64,000 nt of DNA from positions 1-64,000 of the forward strand of contig CAWEDK010000001.1 of NCBI GenBank assembly GCA_963807865.1. The letters are read 5' to 3'. Below are positions 46,892 through 56,330 of the stretch, piece by piece. Below the pieces are notes generated by a model. That model made no database searches. It was not told the DNA's origin and saw only the letters and a program-made list of their open reading frames with translations. Source of the stretch: VAZQ01 sp963807865. GTDB taxonomy: Bacteria > Pseudomonadota > Alphaproteobacteria > Rhizobiales > Xanthobacteraceae. Every line of letters begins with the position of its first letter. The first letter of the stretch is position 1. The position numbers were made by a program, and so were the translations under genes.

Positions 46892-48587
46892 ATGACACCC
46901 GTCGCCGCAGCCATCCGCCAGCCTGAGCCGAGCGATCACACCGAGCCGGTCGGCGACCTGATCGCGCACGCGCTCGCCGAGATCGGCGTTACCACGGTGT
47001 TCGGCGTGATCTCGATCCACAACATGCCGATCCTCGACGCCATCGCGCGGCAGGGCCGCATCCGCTTCGTGCCGGCGCGCAGCGAGGCCGGCGCGATGAA
47101 CATGGCGGACGCCTATGCGCGCGTGTCGCGCTCGCTCGGCGTCCTGATCACGTCGACCGGAACGGCGGCCGGCAACGCGGCGGGCTCGCAGGTCGAGGCG
47201 CTGACGGCCGGCTCGCCGGTCCTGCACATCACCTCGCAGATCGACCGCCCGTTCATGGACCGCGACCGCGCGGCGATCCACGACGTGCCGCGCCAGGCCG
47301 ACATGCTCAAGGCCATATCCAAGGCGTTTTTCCGGGTCTGGGAGGGGCGCACGGCGGTCGGCATGGTGGAGGCCGCGGCGCGTGCCGCGCTGACGGCGCC
47401 GCGCGGCCCGGTGTCGCTTGAAATTCCGATCGACGTCCAGCGCGAGCACGTTCCGCGGCCGCGCCATGGCGGCATCGGACCGATCGTGCCGCAGGCCGCC
47501 GATCCGCAGGCGATGGACCTGCTGGCCGACATGGTGCGGCGTGCGAAGCGTCCGATGCTCTGGCTCGGCGGCGGTGCGCGCGAGGCGAGCGGACCGGCGC
47601 GCGACCTCGCGGAGCGCGGCTTCGCGGTCGTCACCAGCACCAACGGCCGCGCGGTGGTGCCGGAGGCGCACCGGCATACGCTCGGCGCCTACAACATGAC
47701 GCCGGAAGCGCAGGCATCTGTTCGACCGCGCCGACCTGATGATCGTCGTGGGGTCGCGGCTGCGCGGCAACGAGACCCGCAACAACATGACGCGCCTGCC
47801 GAAGCCGCTCGTGCAGATCGACGCCGATGCCTCGCAGGCGGCGCGCAATTATCCGGTCGATCTGTTCATCAATGCCGACGCCGCGCAGGCGCTGTCGGCG
47901 CTCGCCGAGCGATTGCCGAAACGGCTCGATGCCGACGCCAAATTCCTGCAGGATATTCCGGCGGCGCGTGCGCAATCCGAGCGCAAGCTGGCGGGTGCGC
48001 TCGGGCCTTATCGCGTCGTCGCCGATGCGTTGCTCGCGCGCGTGCCGCGCGGAGCGCATCCCTTCGTGCGCGACGTGACGCTGTCGAACAGCACGTTCGG
48101 CAACCGCTATGTGCATCTGGCCGCGCCGCATCTCGGCGTGCATGCGCTCGGCGGCGGGATCGGGCAGGGGGTTGCGATGGCGATCGGCGCGGCGTTCGCG
48201 GGCGAGAGCGCCAAGGTGATCGCGCTGCTCGGCGACGGCGGCGCCATGGTCAATCTCGGCGAGCTTGCCACCGCGGTCGATACCGGCGCCGACATCGTCT
48301 TCATCCTGATGAACGATCGCGGCTATGGCGTGATCCGCAACATCCAGGACGCGCAATTTGCCGGCCGGCGGAACTATGCCGACCTGCACACGCCGGATTT
48401 CGGCCTCTTGTGCGCGGCGTTCGGCTTGCCGCATCGGCGCGTGTCCCGCATCGACGAGTTCGAGACCGCGCTCGATGAAGCGCTGGCGAAAACCGGTCCG
48501 CAACTTGTCGAGGTCGACATGGTGGCCATCGGCCCGTTTGCGGAGTCTTTCGCGGGACCGCCGGCGGGCGCGGCGGGAAGCGCATGA
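46892..48587 (+). CDS. thiamine diphosphate-dependent enzyme (acetolactate synthase/benzoylformate decarboxylase family), one frameshift
   Basis: About 565 aa. N-terminal PYR domain with the activating Glu in PARSEAGAMNMADAYARVSR; a middle domain (DLLADMVRRAKRPMLWLGGG) with an indel near 47715; C-terminal PP domain with the ThDP/Mg2+ motif ALLGDGGAMVNLGELATAVD followed by FILMNDRGYGVI. The family includes decarboxylases and carboligases of 2-oxo acids; here it may remove CO2 from an aryl or ring-fission 2-oxo acid. ATG 46892 has AGGATGAGC upstream. Confidence 0.88.
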
Positions 48588-48603
48588 TGCGGACGTCGTC
48601 GCG

Positions 48604-49212
48604 ATGAGCCCGATCCTCACCCGGCTGCGCCAGCCGCTGCGGCGCGGCGAGGTCGAGGATTTGCGCGGGATCGCGATTGACGAACCGATCGAGTTGAATG
48701 CCGCCGAGCTACCGAACGTCGATTTTTCCGGCGCGATGTTTAACGCGCCCGTGACGCTGCGCGGTTGCGTGTTCCAGGGCCTTGCCTGGTTTGCCGGGGC
48801 GACGTTTCTTGCGCCGGTCGATTTCTCGTCGGCGGTGTTCTTGAGCGATGCGCGGTTCGAACGCGCGAACTTCCGGCGGGGCGCGGCGTTTTCCGGCGCT
48901 GAATTCCGCGGCGTGGCCTGCTTCGACCAGGCGGAGTTCGGCGACGCCGCCTTTCTCGACCGCATGACCTGCTACGGCAACCTGTCGGTGGACGGCACCC
49001 GCTTCGGCGGCGCCGCGTCGCTGCAGGACACCGAATGCTTCGGCGGTCTGTGGGCGAACCGCACGGTATTTGCCACGCGCGCCGACGTTCGCGGGCTGGA
49101 GGTGCATGGCCGCACCTGGCTGGTCGGCGCCGCCGTCGCCGAAGACGCCACACCCTCGGCTGCCAGCCGGCTGTCCGGCTCGATCCGCAGCTACGGCTAT
49201 CGCTGGCTTTGA
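48604..49212 (+). CDS. pentapeptide-repeat-like protein, 202 aa
   Basis: ATG 48604, 17 bases after the ThDP gene stop. From residue ~30 on, the sequence follows a loose A(D/N/x)F five-residue rhythm: VDFSGAMF, CVFQGLAWF, ATFLAPVDFSSAVF, ARFERANFRRGAAF, AEFRGVACFDQAEF and DAAF. Aromatic residues recur at the fifth position, as in quadrilateral beta-helices. No membrane segment. Its function is unknown and a catabolic operon is an unusual setting; it may act as a scaffold or be a passenger gene. Confidence 0.75.
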   Translation: MSPILTRLRQPLRRGEVEDLRGIAIDEPIELNAAELPNVDFSGAMFNAPVTLRGCVFQGLAWFAGATFLAPVDFSSAVFLSDARFERANFRRGAAFSGAEFRGVACFDQAEFGDAAFLDRMTCYGNLSVDGTRFGGAASLQDTECFGGLWANRTVFATRADVRGLEVHGRTWLVGAAVAEDATPSAASRLSGSIRSYGYRWL

Positions 49213-49280
49213 CTTCGCAGTTGCGGCGGTGCAATCAACATGCCGCAGCGCCCGGCAAGCGGCGCGCAGGCGAGGATCCC

Positions 49281-50160
49281 ATGGAGACAGTCGGCTTTGT
49301 CGGCGTCGGCAAGATTGGCCAGCCGATTTCAGAGAATCTGATCAAGAGCGGCTACCGAGTCCTCGGTTATCGCCGCGGCTCCTTGGCGGAGTTCGAGAAA
49401 GCGGGCGGCATCCCGGCGCGGTCGCCGGCCGAGATCGGTGCGCAGGCCGACATCGTCTTCTCCTGTCTGCCGTCGAGCGAGGCGTTGGACGAGGTCGTGC
49501 AAGGGCCGCAGGGGCTTGCTGCCTCGGCGCGGCCCGGCCAGGTCGTCATCGAGCTTGGCTCCCATCCGGTGCCGGACAAGGAGCGGCAGATCGCTCCGTT
49601 CGCCGCCAAGGGAGCGGTGTTTCTCGACGGCGAAGTGAGCGGGACGCCCGGCATGGTCGCGGCCCGCAAGGCCGTCATCTATCTCGCAGGCGATGAGGCG
49701 GGTGCGCGCAAGGCCGAGCGTGTGGTCGGCGGCTTTGCCGAACTCGTGCCTCTACTTCGGCAAGTTCGGCGCGGCGAGCCGGGTGAAGCTCGTGAACAAT
49801 TTGCTGGTCGCGATTAACATCGCCGCGACCGCCGAGGCGATGGCGCTCGGTCTCAAGGCCGGCGTCGATGTCGATCTGATGATCAAGGCGATCGCCACCG
49901 GCAGCGGCGGCTCGACCCAGTTCGGCATCCGTGCGCCCTGGATGGCGCAGCGCCGTTTCCTGCCCGCACAGGGCACCGTGCCGGCGCTGCAGCATTACTT
50001 CGACATGATCGGCGATTTCGCCGACACCGTCGGCGTCGCGACGCCGCTGCTCGACCGGGCGAGCGAGCTCTATGCCAAGTTCATCGAGATGGGATTTGCC
50101 GAAAAGGACGGCGCCGCCATGGTCGACGTCATTGCCGCGCTGCCGCGCGCAAAGCGCTGA
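49281..50160 (+). CDS. 3-hydroxyisobutyrate dehydrogenase-family NAD(P)-oxidoreductase (one frameshift)
   Basis: About 292 aa, ATG 49281. Rossmann start VGFVGVGKIGQPISENLIKS (GxGxxG), DIVFSCLPSSEALDEVV, the substrate loop LDGEVSGTPGMVAARKAVIY, an indel near 49745, then GAASRVKLVNNLLVAINIAA, where Lys is the expected catalytic residue, and a helical C-terminal domain. These enzymes oxidise beta-hydroxy acids or reduce 2-oxo acids. It precedes the extradiol dioxygenase by 26 bases. Confidence 0.9.
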
Positions 50161-50186
50161 AGATACACGACAACAAGGAGGTCCGT

Positions 50187-51071
50187 ATGATCGGGGTCAA
50201 GAAGATCGCGCATGCCAGCTACGAAATGCCCGACGTCGAGAAGCAGGCCGAGTATTACACCGAAATCATGGGCCTGACGGTGACCGGCAAGGAGAAGGAC
50301 GCCGTCTTCCTCGCTTCCACGGTCGATCATCACTCGGTCGTGCTGCGCAAGGGCGAGCATGCCAAGTGCGTGCGGCTCGGATTTCAGCTTGGGCAGGACG
50401 ACGACCTCGATGCCTTCGAACGACAGGTGCAGGGCCACGGCATCAAGACCGTGCGGAAGAAGGATGCCGAGCCGTCGATCGCGGATGCGGTGACATTCAC
50501 CGATCCGAAAGGCACCGTCATGGAGGTGTTCAAGCGAGAAGAGTTCTCCGGCCAGCGCTATCCGAACAAAGGTGTAGTACCGCACAAGCTCGGCCACGTC
50601 GCGTTCTTCACCAAGGACGCCAAGCACGTCACCAAGTTCTACTGCGATGTGCTCGGCTTCCGGGTGTCGGACTGGATGGGCGATTTCTTCTCGTTCCTGC
50701 GCTGCGGCTCCGATCACCACACGATCAACCTGATGACGGCGGACGAGGAGCGGCATTTCCACACCGCGTTCGAGCTACGCGACTGGGCGCACCTGCAAAC
50801 CGCCTGCGACTACTTGAGCCTCAACGGCTACAAGTTGTTATGGGGCCCGGGCCGGCACGGCATCGGCCACAACTTGTTCGCCTATCACCGTGCGCCGAAT
50901 GGGCTGATCACCGAATTTTTCGCCGAACTCGACAAAATGAACGAGGAACTCGGCTATTTCGAGCCGCGGCCTTGGCACCGTGACCGGCCGCAGAAACCGA
51001 AAGTCTGGACGCCCGATCCGGCGGCCTCCAACTTGTGGGGTATCGGGCCTAGCGACGAGATGCGGAAGTAA
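50187..51071 (+). CDS. extradiol ring-cleavage dioxygenase (VOC family, type I)
   Basis: Intact, 294 aa, with AGGAGGTCCGT before ATG 50187. Two VOC modules: MIGVKKIAHASYEMPDVEKQ and HKLGHVAFFTKDAKHVTKFY. The iron ligands of type I extradiol enzymes are in place in the C-terminal module: His137 (GHVAFF), His224 (GPGRHGIGHN) and Glu243 (ITEFFAE). It cleaves a catechol next to the hydroxyls, the meta-cleavage step, and is the only ring-cleavage enzyme in the window. The substrate is presumably the product of the Rieske oxygenases plus SDR. Confidence 0.92.
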   Translation: MIGVKKIAHASYEMPDVEKQAEYYTEIMGLTVTGKEKDAVFLASTVDHHSVVLRKGEHAKCVRLGFQLGQDDDLDAFERQVQGHGIKTVRKKDAEPSIADAVTFTDPKGTVMEVFKREEFSGQRYPNKGVVPHKLGHVAFFTKDAKHVTKFYCDVLGFRVSDWMGDFFSFLRCGSDHHTINLMTADEERHFHTAFELRDWAHLQTACDYLSLNGYKLLWGPGRHGIGHNLFAYHRAPNGLITEFFAELDKMNEELGYFEPRPWHRDRPQKPKVWTPDPAASNLWGIGPSDEMRK

Positions 51072-51236
51072 TCTCCCGGCTGTTGCCGGCAGCCTCCCTG
51101 CGGCATGTCATCGCCCTCTCGCCCGACGACGAGGGTGCGCGCCGGCGCGGTTCAAGCTAGACTTTGCCGCGTTCAAATGGCCGGAGCCCAATAACCGGCC
51201 GGTGCCGCTCATGCCGCGGCGGGAGGAGATCATCCG

Positions 51237-52511
51237 ATGTCGAACATTGCGAAACGTTCCGTCTGGCCGGGAGGCCTGGCGTTACTGGTTGCGGTTGCGC
51301 TGTCGTTCTGGACCGCGGCCGCCGCGCGGGCTGCCGATCCGATCAAGGTCGGCTTCAGCATGGCACTGACCGGAGCGGTGGCGCCGAACGGCAAGCAGAA
51401 CTTGCTCGCACTTGAAATCTGGCGCGACGACGTCAACGCCAAGGGCGGACTGCTGGGCCGGCCTGTCGAGCTTGTCTACTACGACGACCAGAGCAACCCC
51501 AATCTGGTGCCCGGCATCTACACCAAGCTGCTGAGCATCGACAAAGTCGACCTGCTGCTGGGGCCCTATGCCACCAACATGATCGCGCCGGCGATGCCCG
51601 TCATCATGCAGAACAACAAGATGACGATCAGCATGCTGGGCGTGAACGTCAACCGGCAGTTCAACTACCCGCGCTACTTCTCAATGGTACCGGGCGGCGA
51701 CGAAGGCACGCTGGCGTTCTCGCGCGGCTGGTTCGAGCTTGCCGCCGCGCAGACGCCGAAGCCCTCGACGGTTGCGATCGTCTCGGCGGATGCCGAATTC
51801 GGCAAGACCGCCTGCGACGGCGCGCGCGAAAGCGCCAAGAAGAACGGCTTCAAGATCGTCTACGACAAGAGCTATCCGCCCGGGAATGCCGACATGGTCC
51901 CGATCGTGCGGGCGATTCAGGCGACCAATGCCGACCTAGTGTTCGCCTGCGCCTATCCGCCCGACACGGTCGGCATCGTGCGGGCGGCGAACGAGATCGG
52001 CCTGACGCCGAAGATGTTCGGCGGCGCGATGATCGGGCTGCTGGCCACGCCGATCAAAATGCAGCTCGGTCCGCTGGTGAATGGCCTCGTCATCATGGAG
52101 AGCTTCATTCCGGCGCCGACGCTCGACTTCCCCGGCCTCAAGGCGATGCTGGCGAAGTACCAGGCGAAGGCGCCAGAGCTCAAGATCGATCCGCTGGGCT
52201 ACGGCTTCACGCCGTTCGCCTACGCGGCGGGCGAAGTGCTGGCACAGGCGGTGGAAGCCACCAAGAGCCTCGATCACGTGAAGCTCGCCGACTACATCCA
52301 TGCCCACAGCTTCAAGACGGTGGCGGGGGAGATTGCCTACGGCAAGGACGGCGAGTGGGCGAAGTCGCGGCAGTTCTTCACCCAGTTTCAGGGCGTGAGC
52401 GGCAACGATATCAACCAGTTTCGCGACACCACGCATCAGGTGATCGTGTGGCCGGCCGAGTACAAAACCGGCAACGTCATCTATCCGTATCAGGACGCAA
52501 AGAAGAAATAG
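51237..52511 (+). CDS. ABC transporter substrate-binding protein, LivJ/Peripla_BP_6 type
   Basis: Intact, 424 aa from ATG 51237 (GGGAGGAGATC upstream). Signal peptide LALLVAVALSFWTAAAARA. Mature part: IKVGFSMALTGAVAPNGKQN, VELVYYDDQSNPNLVPGIYT, LLLGPYATNMIAPAMPVIMQ and VSADAEFGKTACDGARES. The branched-chain-type receptor fold also binds aromatic acids in catabolic loci. No LivHMGF membrane or ATPase genes follow, so it is an orphan here. It ends before a strong bidirectional terminator. Confidence 0.92.
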   Translation: MSNIAKRSVWPGGLALLVAVALSFWTAAAARAADPIKVGFSMALTGAVAPNGKQNLLALEIWRDDVNAKGGLLGRPVELVYYDDQSNPNLVPGIYTKLLSIDKVDLLLGPYATNMIAPAMPVIMQNNKMTISMLGVNVNRQFNYPRYFSMVPGGDEGTLAFSRGWFELAAAQTPKPSTVAIVSADAEFGKTACDGARESAKKNGFKIVYDKSYPPGNADMVPIVRAIQATNADLVFACAYPPDTVGIVRAANEIGLTPKMFGGAMIGLLATPIKMQLGPLVNGLVIMESFIPAPTLDFPGLKAMLAKYQAKAPELKIDPLGYGFTPFAYAAGEVLAQAVEATKSLDHVKLADYIHAHSFKTVAGEIAYGKDGEWAKSRQFFTQFQGVSGNDINQFRDTTHQVIVWPAEYKTGNVIYPYQDAKKK

Positions 52512-52547
52512 CGCGCGGCCTGGCGGCGCGCGACTCCCACAAAAGCA

Positions 52548-52575
52548 AAACGGCCGCCGTTACCGGCGGCCGTTT
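52548..52575. terminator. bidirectional intrinsic terminator
   Basis: Perfect 12-bp stem AAACGGCCGCCG/CGGCGGCCGTTT with loop TTAC between the convergent genes ending at 52511 (plus) and 52599 (minus). A and T ends on both sides give the U-tract form in either direction. Confidence 0.7.
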
Positions 52576-52598
52576 CGAATTCAGATGATGCAAACCGA

Positions 52599-52946
52599 TC
52601 AGGACAGGCAGCGGCCGGCGACCTGCGCGAGCGGCGACTGCCCGATTGGGCTGACGAGCGGCTCGCAGCCGTCGAGCAACTCTGGCCTTGCGAACGGTGC
52701 GTTCGGCTCGATCTCTTCGTTGCCGGCATTGCGGCGGCTCTTGGCGGCCGGGATGGCGGGGAGGCGGAAGGCCGGCTTCATCGGCAGCCGGTCAGCCTTC
52801 GCCGAGCGGTTCACCGTCTGCGTGACCGGGTCGGGGCCGATAGCGGCCGTCGTGGTCGGGACGTCGACGCCGAGGACGAAATAGCCCACCGCCAGCGCGA
52901 AAACCGCTCCACAACCTGCCACCAGAAACTGTGCCCGACGCTGCAT
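52599..52946 (-). CDS. hypothetical exported protein, 115 aa
   Basis: ATG 52946. An N-terminal membrane anchor or signal (FLVAGCGAVFALAVGYFVLG), a disordered linker rich in Pro, Ala and Arg, and a conserved-looking tail LLDGCEPLVSPIGQSPLAQV ending GRCLS, with two Cys that could pair. I recall this DGCEP...GRC tail in small Rhizobiales proteins. Function unknown. Confidence 0.7.
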   Translation of the reverse strand: MQRRAQFLVAGCGAVFALAVGYFVLGVDVPTTTAAIGPDPVTQTVNRSAKADRLPMKPAFRLPAIPAAKSRRNAGNEEIEPNAPFARPELLDGCEPLVSPIGQSPLAQVAGRCLS

Positions 52947-53536
52947 TGATTGCTCCCACGATCCCTGTGCTTGGTTAGTCGCGCCGAGGGTTGGTTTGGT
53001 TCATCGGTTGCAAGGCATAATTCTTCAGTTCGCGTTCAGGACTGGGCCGCCGCTGCCTTTTTTGGCGACCGTTTTCGGTCTCAGAGTCCGCATCGGGTCG
53101 CGGCTGAAACCCCTGTGATTTCAATTCATTGGAAGTGCGGCTCCGCCCCCGCCGGCGCCCGGACACGTGCGCCGGCCCCGCCACAATTACGCGAAATTCA
53201 TTGCGGTTCCGGCCGCCGATTGCGTCGCATTTGAATCGAATGGCCGCGCCTAGTTGGCCGGAACCCTGGCGGCCGGCCCGGCGTTGTCCGGATACCCCGG
53301 CCGCCAGTCCCCCTCCCCGTGCTCGGCCGGACCTCTAAGGGCGTAGTCGGCGACCACCGGTTGCGCCCCTTTTCTGCCGTCTTCGGCGTTCTTCGGCATT
53401 CCTCCCCGCACCTCCGGCGCACCGGCGGTGGTCTTCGCCCTCTTTCCTTTTTCCTCCCAAAGTCTTCTGCTGCGGAACGAAGAAACACGGGTCGCGCCCG
53501 CTCGAGGGTCGCGCCGCGAGCGAAGAGGGGACCAGC
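52947..53536. other. intergenic region without a supported gene
   Basis: A 590-base gap between the divergent genes at 52946 (minus) and 53537 (plus). ORFs here are short and Arg/Pro-rich. The only structure noticed is an inverted repeat GGCGGCCGG (53268-53276) with CCGGCCGCC (53297-53305), 20 bases apart. Promoters for both genes must be inside it. Confidence 0.5.
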
Positions 53537-54121
53537 ATGCCGTCCGATATCGACCCGCAGTCCGGGTTCCGCCTGCCGCTGCCAAAACGCGAGGACCTGG
53601 ACGAGGCCGGCCGGCGCGCGCTCGACCGCGCCTCGGCGCCGGGCGCGACGCTCGCGGGACTGCAGGGGCCGGCCGGCATCCATCTCTACAGCCGGGGCGG
53701 CGAGCACCTCAGCGCGCTGAACCGCTACCTGCGGTTCGAGGCCGGCCTGTCGCCGCACGTGCGCGAGGTCGCGATCCTCATCACGGCGCGCGAGATGGAC
53801 AGCCAGTTCGAATGGTGCGCGCACGAGAACGAGGCGCTGAAGGTGGGCGTCGCGCCCGCCGTCGTCGACGCCATCAAGCACCGCAAGAGCACCGCCGGCC
53901 TCGACGAGGCGGACGCGGTCATTGTCGAACTCGGACGTGAGATGTTCGGCGACCGCAAGGTCACGCCCGAGACCTTCGCCAAGGCCAAGGCGATGTTCGG
54001 TCCGCACAAGCTCGTCGACCTGGTGCTGCTGATGGGCAACTACGCCGGCACCGCGGCTCTGCTGTGCGCCTTCGACATGCAGTTGCACAAAGGGCAGCAG
54101 CCGCTGCTGCCGATCCCGTGA
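53537..54121 (+). CDS. carboxymuconolactone decarboxylase-family protein
   Basis: Intact, 194 aa, ATG 53537 (AGAGGGGACC upstream). All-helical AhpD-like fold: GLSPHVREVAILITAREMDS, then FEWCAHENEALKVGV, a Cys-His pair where peroxidase-type members have C-x2-C-x3-H. Ends ELGREMFGDRKV and KLVDLVLLMGNYAGTAALLC. The single Cys suggests a decarboxylase-like or unknown role rather than an AhpD peroxidase. Stand-alone gene. Confidence 0.88.
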   Translation: MPSDIDPQSGFRLPLPKREDLDEAGRRALDRASAPGATLAGLQGPAGIHLYSRGGEHLSALNRYLRFEAGLSPHVREVAILITAREMDSQFEWCAHENEALKVGVAPAVVDAIKHRKSTAGLDEADAVIVELGREMFGDRKVTPETFAKAKAMFGPHKLVDLVLLMGNYAGTAALLCAFDMQLHKGQQPLLPIP

Positions 54122-54208
54122 AGCGGCGAGGACGATCCGCAAGTCATCGCGACAGTTCGCTCGTCTGCGGCGGTCGTCTCGTACAGCACCAATTCGCCGT
54201 TTCCGCGA

Positions 54209-55084
54209 CTATTCCTGCGGGCCTTTATCAGTCAATTCCGGAGGCAAACCGAGCGCGCCTCCCACGAGGCCAGGCAAACCAGGTCCGCGACCGAATGCCT
54301 CGCAGGCCAATTCTTTGGGAGCACCGCCAAACGTTGACTTAATCCCATCCATGGTCGGCAACAAGGGCAGGCTCTTAAAGGGACTCGCACCGGTGACCAG
54401 AAGCTTGCTGAAATCATCTCCGAAGGACGACGCGAACTCGTAAGCGTCACCTGCCTTGGATGCTCGCGGGCGGCTAAAGGCGTTGGCCCCGCGTGCCCAG
54501 ATGATGGCCGCCTTCTGGCTGCCGGTCCGGTCAAGGGCCTCTGCCTCCAGGGCAAGTCCTCCCAAGCCGATGGGAAAGCGAAGCGACGGGATAGGCGCCG
54601 TGACGATACCGGTTGCCTTGACGACGGTCATCCCAACCGAGGTAACCGACGACGCTGCGGCCGCGATCTCATCGGTCGGAACAATACGCGTGATCAACGC
54701 ACGCACGGTCAAATCTGCTGGCTGGGCCGCAGACGCGATCTGAAAGCGGCGGCTGAGGCCTGTGCACAGCGAGCGGTCGACCACGTTGGCGATCAGTCTC
54801 AGTTCCGCGTCTGAAAATCTGGCCTCGGACGCCGTCGTGGAGACCATGGTCGGGTTGATCTGGACCGTCCTCGCCGCCAGGATTTCGTCCTTGTTCACCC
54901 TTACCTGCGCTCTCGTCAACAGCCCGTCACTGGGCTCGAGATGTTCGTAAGACGATAGCGATCCCGCCTTCTCAGGAAAGATGGAGGTGCAACCGGCGAC
55001 GAGCGGTTGCAGGCAGACGCCCAGCAAGAAGGCGACGCACGACGACGCTGTTGGCGCCGCCTGACCACCCTTGCGACATCCCAT
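54209..55084 (-). CDS. DUF3313-type lipoprotein
   Basis: Intact, 291 aa, ATG 55084. The N-terminus has a signal with a lipobox-like LVAGC at ~residue 32. Then SSYEHLEPSDGLLTRAQVRV, RTVQINPTMVS, SDAELRLIANVVDRSLC and PADLTVRALITRIVPTDE follow the pattern of DUF3313 proteins; the family is of unknown function. The C-terminal third (FASSFGDDFSKLLVTG, then GLPGLVGGALGLPPEL) is less conserved. Anchored in a membrane facing the periplasm. Confidence 0.78.
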   Translation of the reverse strand: MGCRKGGQAAPTASSCVAFLLGVCLQPLVAGCTSIFPEKAGSLSSYEHLEPSDGLLTRAQVRVNKDEILAARTVQINPTMVSTTASEARFSDAELRLIANVVDRSLCTGLSRRFQIASAAQPADLTVRALITRIVPTDEIAAAASSVTSVGMTVVKATGIVTAPIPSLRFPIGLGGLALEAEALDRTGSQKAAIIWARGANAFSRPRASKAGDAYEFASSFGDDFSKLLVTGASPFKSLPLLPTMDGIKSTFGGAPKELACEAFGRGPGLPGLVGGALGLPPELTDKGPQE

Positions 55085-55292
55085 GGAATCGCCCCTGTCC
55101 CCAACAACCTACATCCACCGTGCGCCTCGCTGGGGGCAACAAAGCTTCCCAAATGGCAACCTCTGGAGACACCGTAGCGACTTGGCGGAGATTACCGGAT
55201 TTGCTGCTGGTTCGACCCGGTCGCGAATGAACTCAATCCCTACTCCAACGATGCAGCCGTGGCTCGCTCACTCCAAATTTGTCGCGACCGGT

Positions 55293-56330
55293 CTAACGTC
55301 GTCCTCCGAAACTCTCTCGTCCCGGCGTTGCCGCAACCGGCGTGGCTGTTGGCTCCGGAGGCTGTGCGAGAATGTCCCTCCAAGCGAGGCTCCAGCGGGT
55401 CAAACCGGTCGCATCGTCCCCGAAACTGTAGTCCAGGAACGCAAGTGCAAGGTCTGCCGTGGCCTCCTTGACCTTTGGATTCAGTCCCGAGCCGCCGGTG
55501 AACGCGCGGTCAGTGAACATGCTGTGAGAACCACCCCGGAACACGGCGAGCAGCTTTCGGGATTTGGGAACTGCGCCAAAGATTGCGGCTCGATCCGTCG
55601 CCGGCGAATAGAAGCCGGGGATTTCTATGACGTCTCCCGTCGCCGTCACATGGAGGGTCGGGACGGTGACCTTCGCGAGCACACCAGCCAAGTCCGCTTC
55701 GCCGTAAAACGGTGGTGCCGAAATCACAATTGCGGCGCTGTAGCGAGGATCGCGGAAATCGCGCCAGCGGCCATCTCGAACAACGCGCGCCCCTACCGCC
55801 AGCAGCGTGGTGTTGGCGCCGTAGGAATGCCCTGCCGCAACAATCCGCCGACGGTCAACAAGCGCCGCGTATGGTCCACTTGTTTTCGACAGAATGCGGT
55901 CGAGAGCAAAGCGCAGGTCGCCCACCCGCGCGGCCGCTTCGCTATCGTGCGTAGCGGCTTGGAGCCGATCCACGACTCCAAAAGGATTGCCGCGCCAAAG
56001 CGCGGAATCGCTGCCGACGTGCTGGACATGCAGGCTCGCGACGCCGTGTGTGGCCCATCGCGTCGCGAGATACGTGTAGCCCCTTCGCGAACCTCCCATG
56101 CCGTGTGAGAAGACGATCAGCGGTACCCGGCCGGCAGACACATTGACAGGCCAATAGAGGCGCGCAGGAACTGGGCGCCCGCGAAAATCATCGACCCAAT
56201 CGAAATCGACGACGCGAAAGTGCGGCTCTTCCTGTCGCGTCAAGCTGACTTGCGCGTCCGCCACGTTTGCCGGAAGCGCTGCTGCCACGATGGCGCATGT
56301 CAGCAGTATGACGTTGAGCCACCGCTTCAT
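55293..56330 (-). CDS. secreted alpha/beta hydrolase (PAF-acetylhydrolase/dienelactone hydrolase-like)
   Basis: 345 aa from ATG 56330; the longer ORF to 56432 would bury the signal peptide WLNVILLTCAIVAAALPANV (cleavage near ADAQ). Blocks: VPLIVFSHGMGGSRRGYTYL (oxyanion HG), RRIVAAGHSYGANTTLLAVG (nucleophile Ser in GHSYGA), VPTLHVTATGD (Asp) and FRGGSHSMFTD (His). Exported esterase or lipase of unknown substrate. It is 208 bases from the divergent lipoprotein end. No operon partner. Confidence 0.88.
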   Translation of the reverse strand: MKRWLNVILLTCAIVAAALPANVADAQVSLTRQEEPHFRVVDFDWVDDFRGRPVPARLYWPVNVSAGRVPLIVFSHGMGGSRRGYTYLATRWATHGVASLHVQHVGSDSALWRGNPFGVVDRLQAATHDSEAAARVGDLRFALDRILSKTSGPYAALVDRRRIVAAGHSYGANTTLLAVGARVVRDGRWRDFRDPRYSAAIVISAPPFYGEADLAGVLAKVTVPTLHVTATGDVIEIPGFYSPATDRAAIFGAVPKSRKLLAVFRGGSHSMFTDRAFTGGSGLNPKVKEATADLALAFLDYSFGDDATGLTRWSLAWRDILAQPPEPTATPVAATPGRESFGGRR

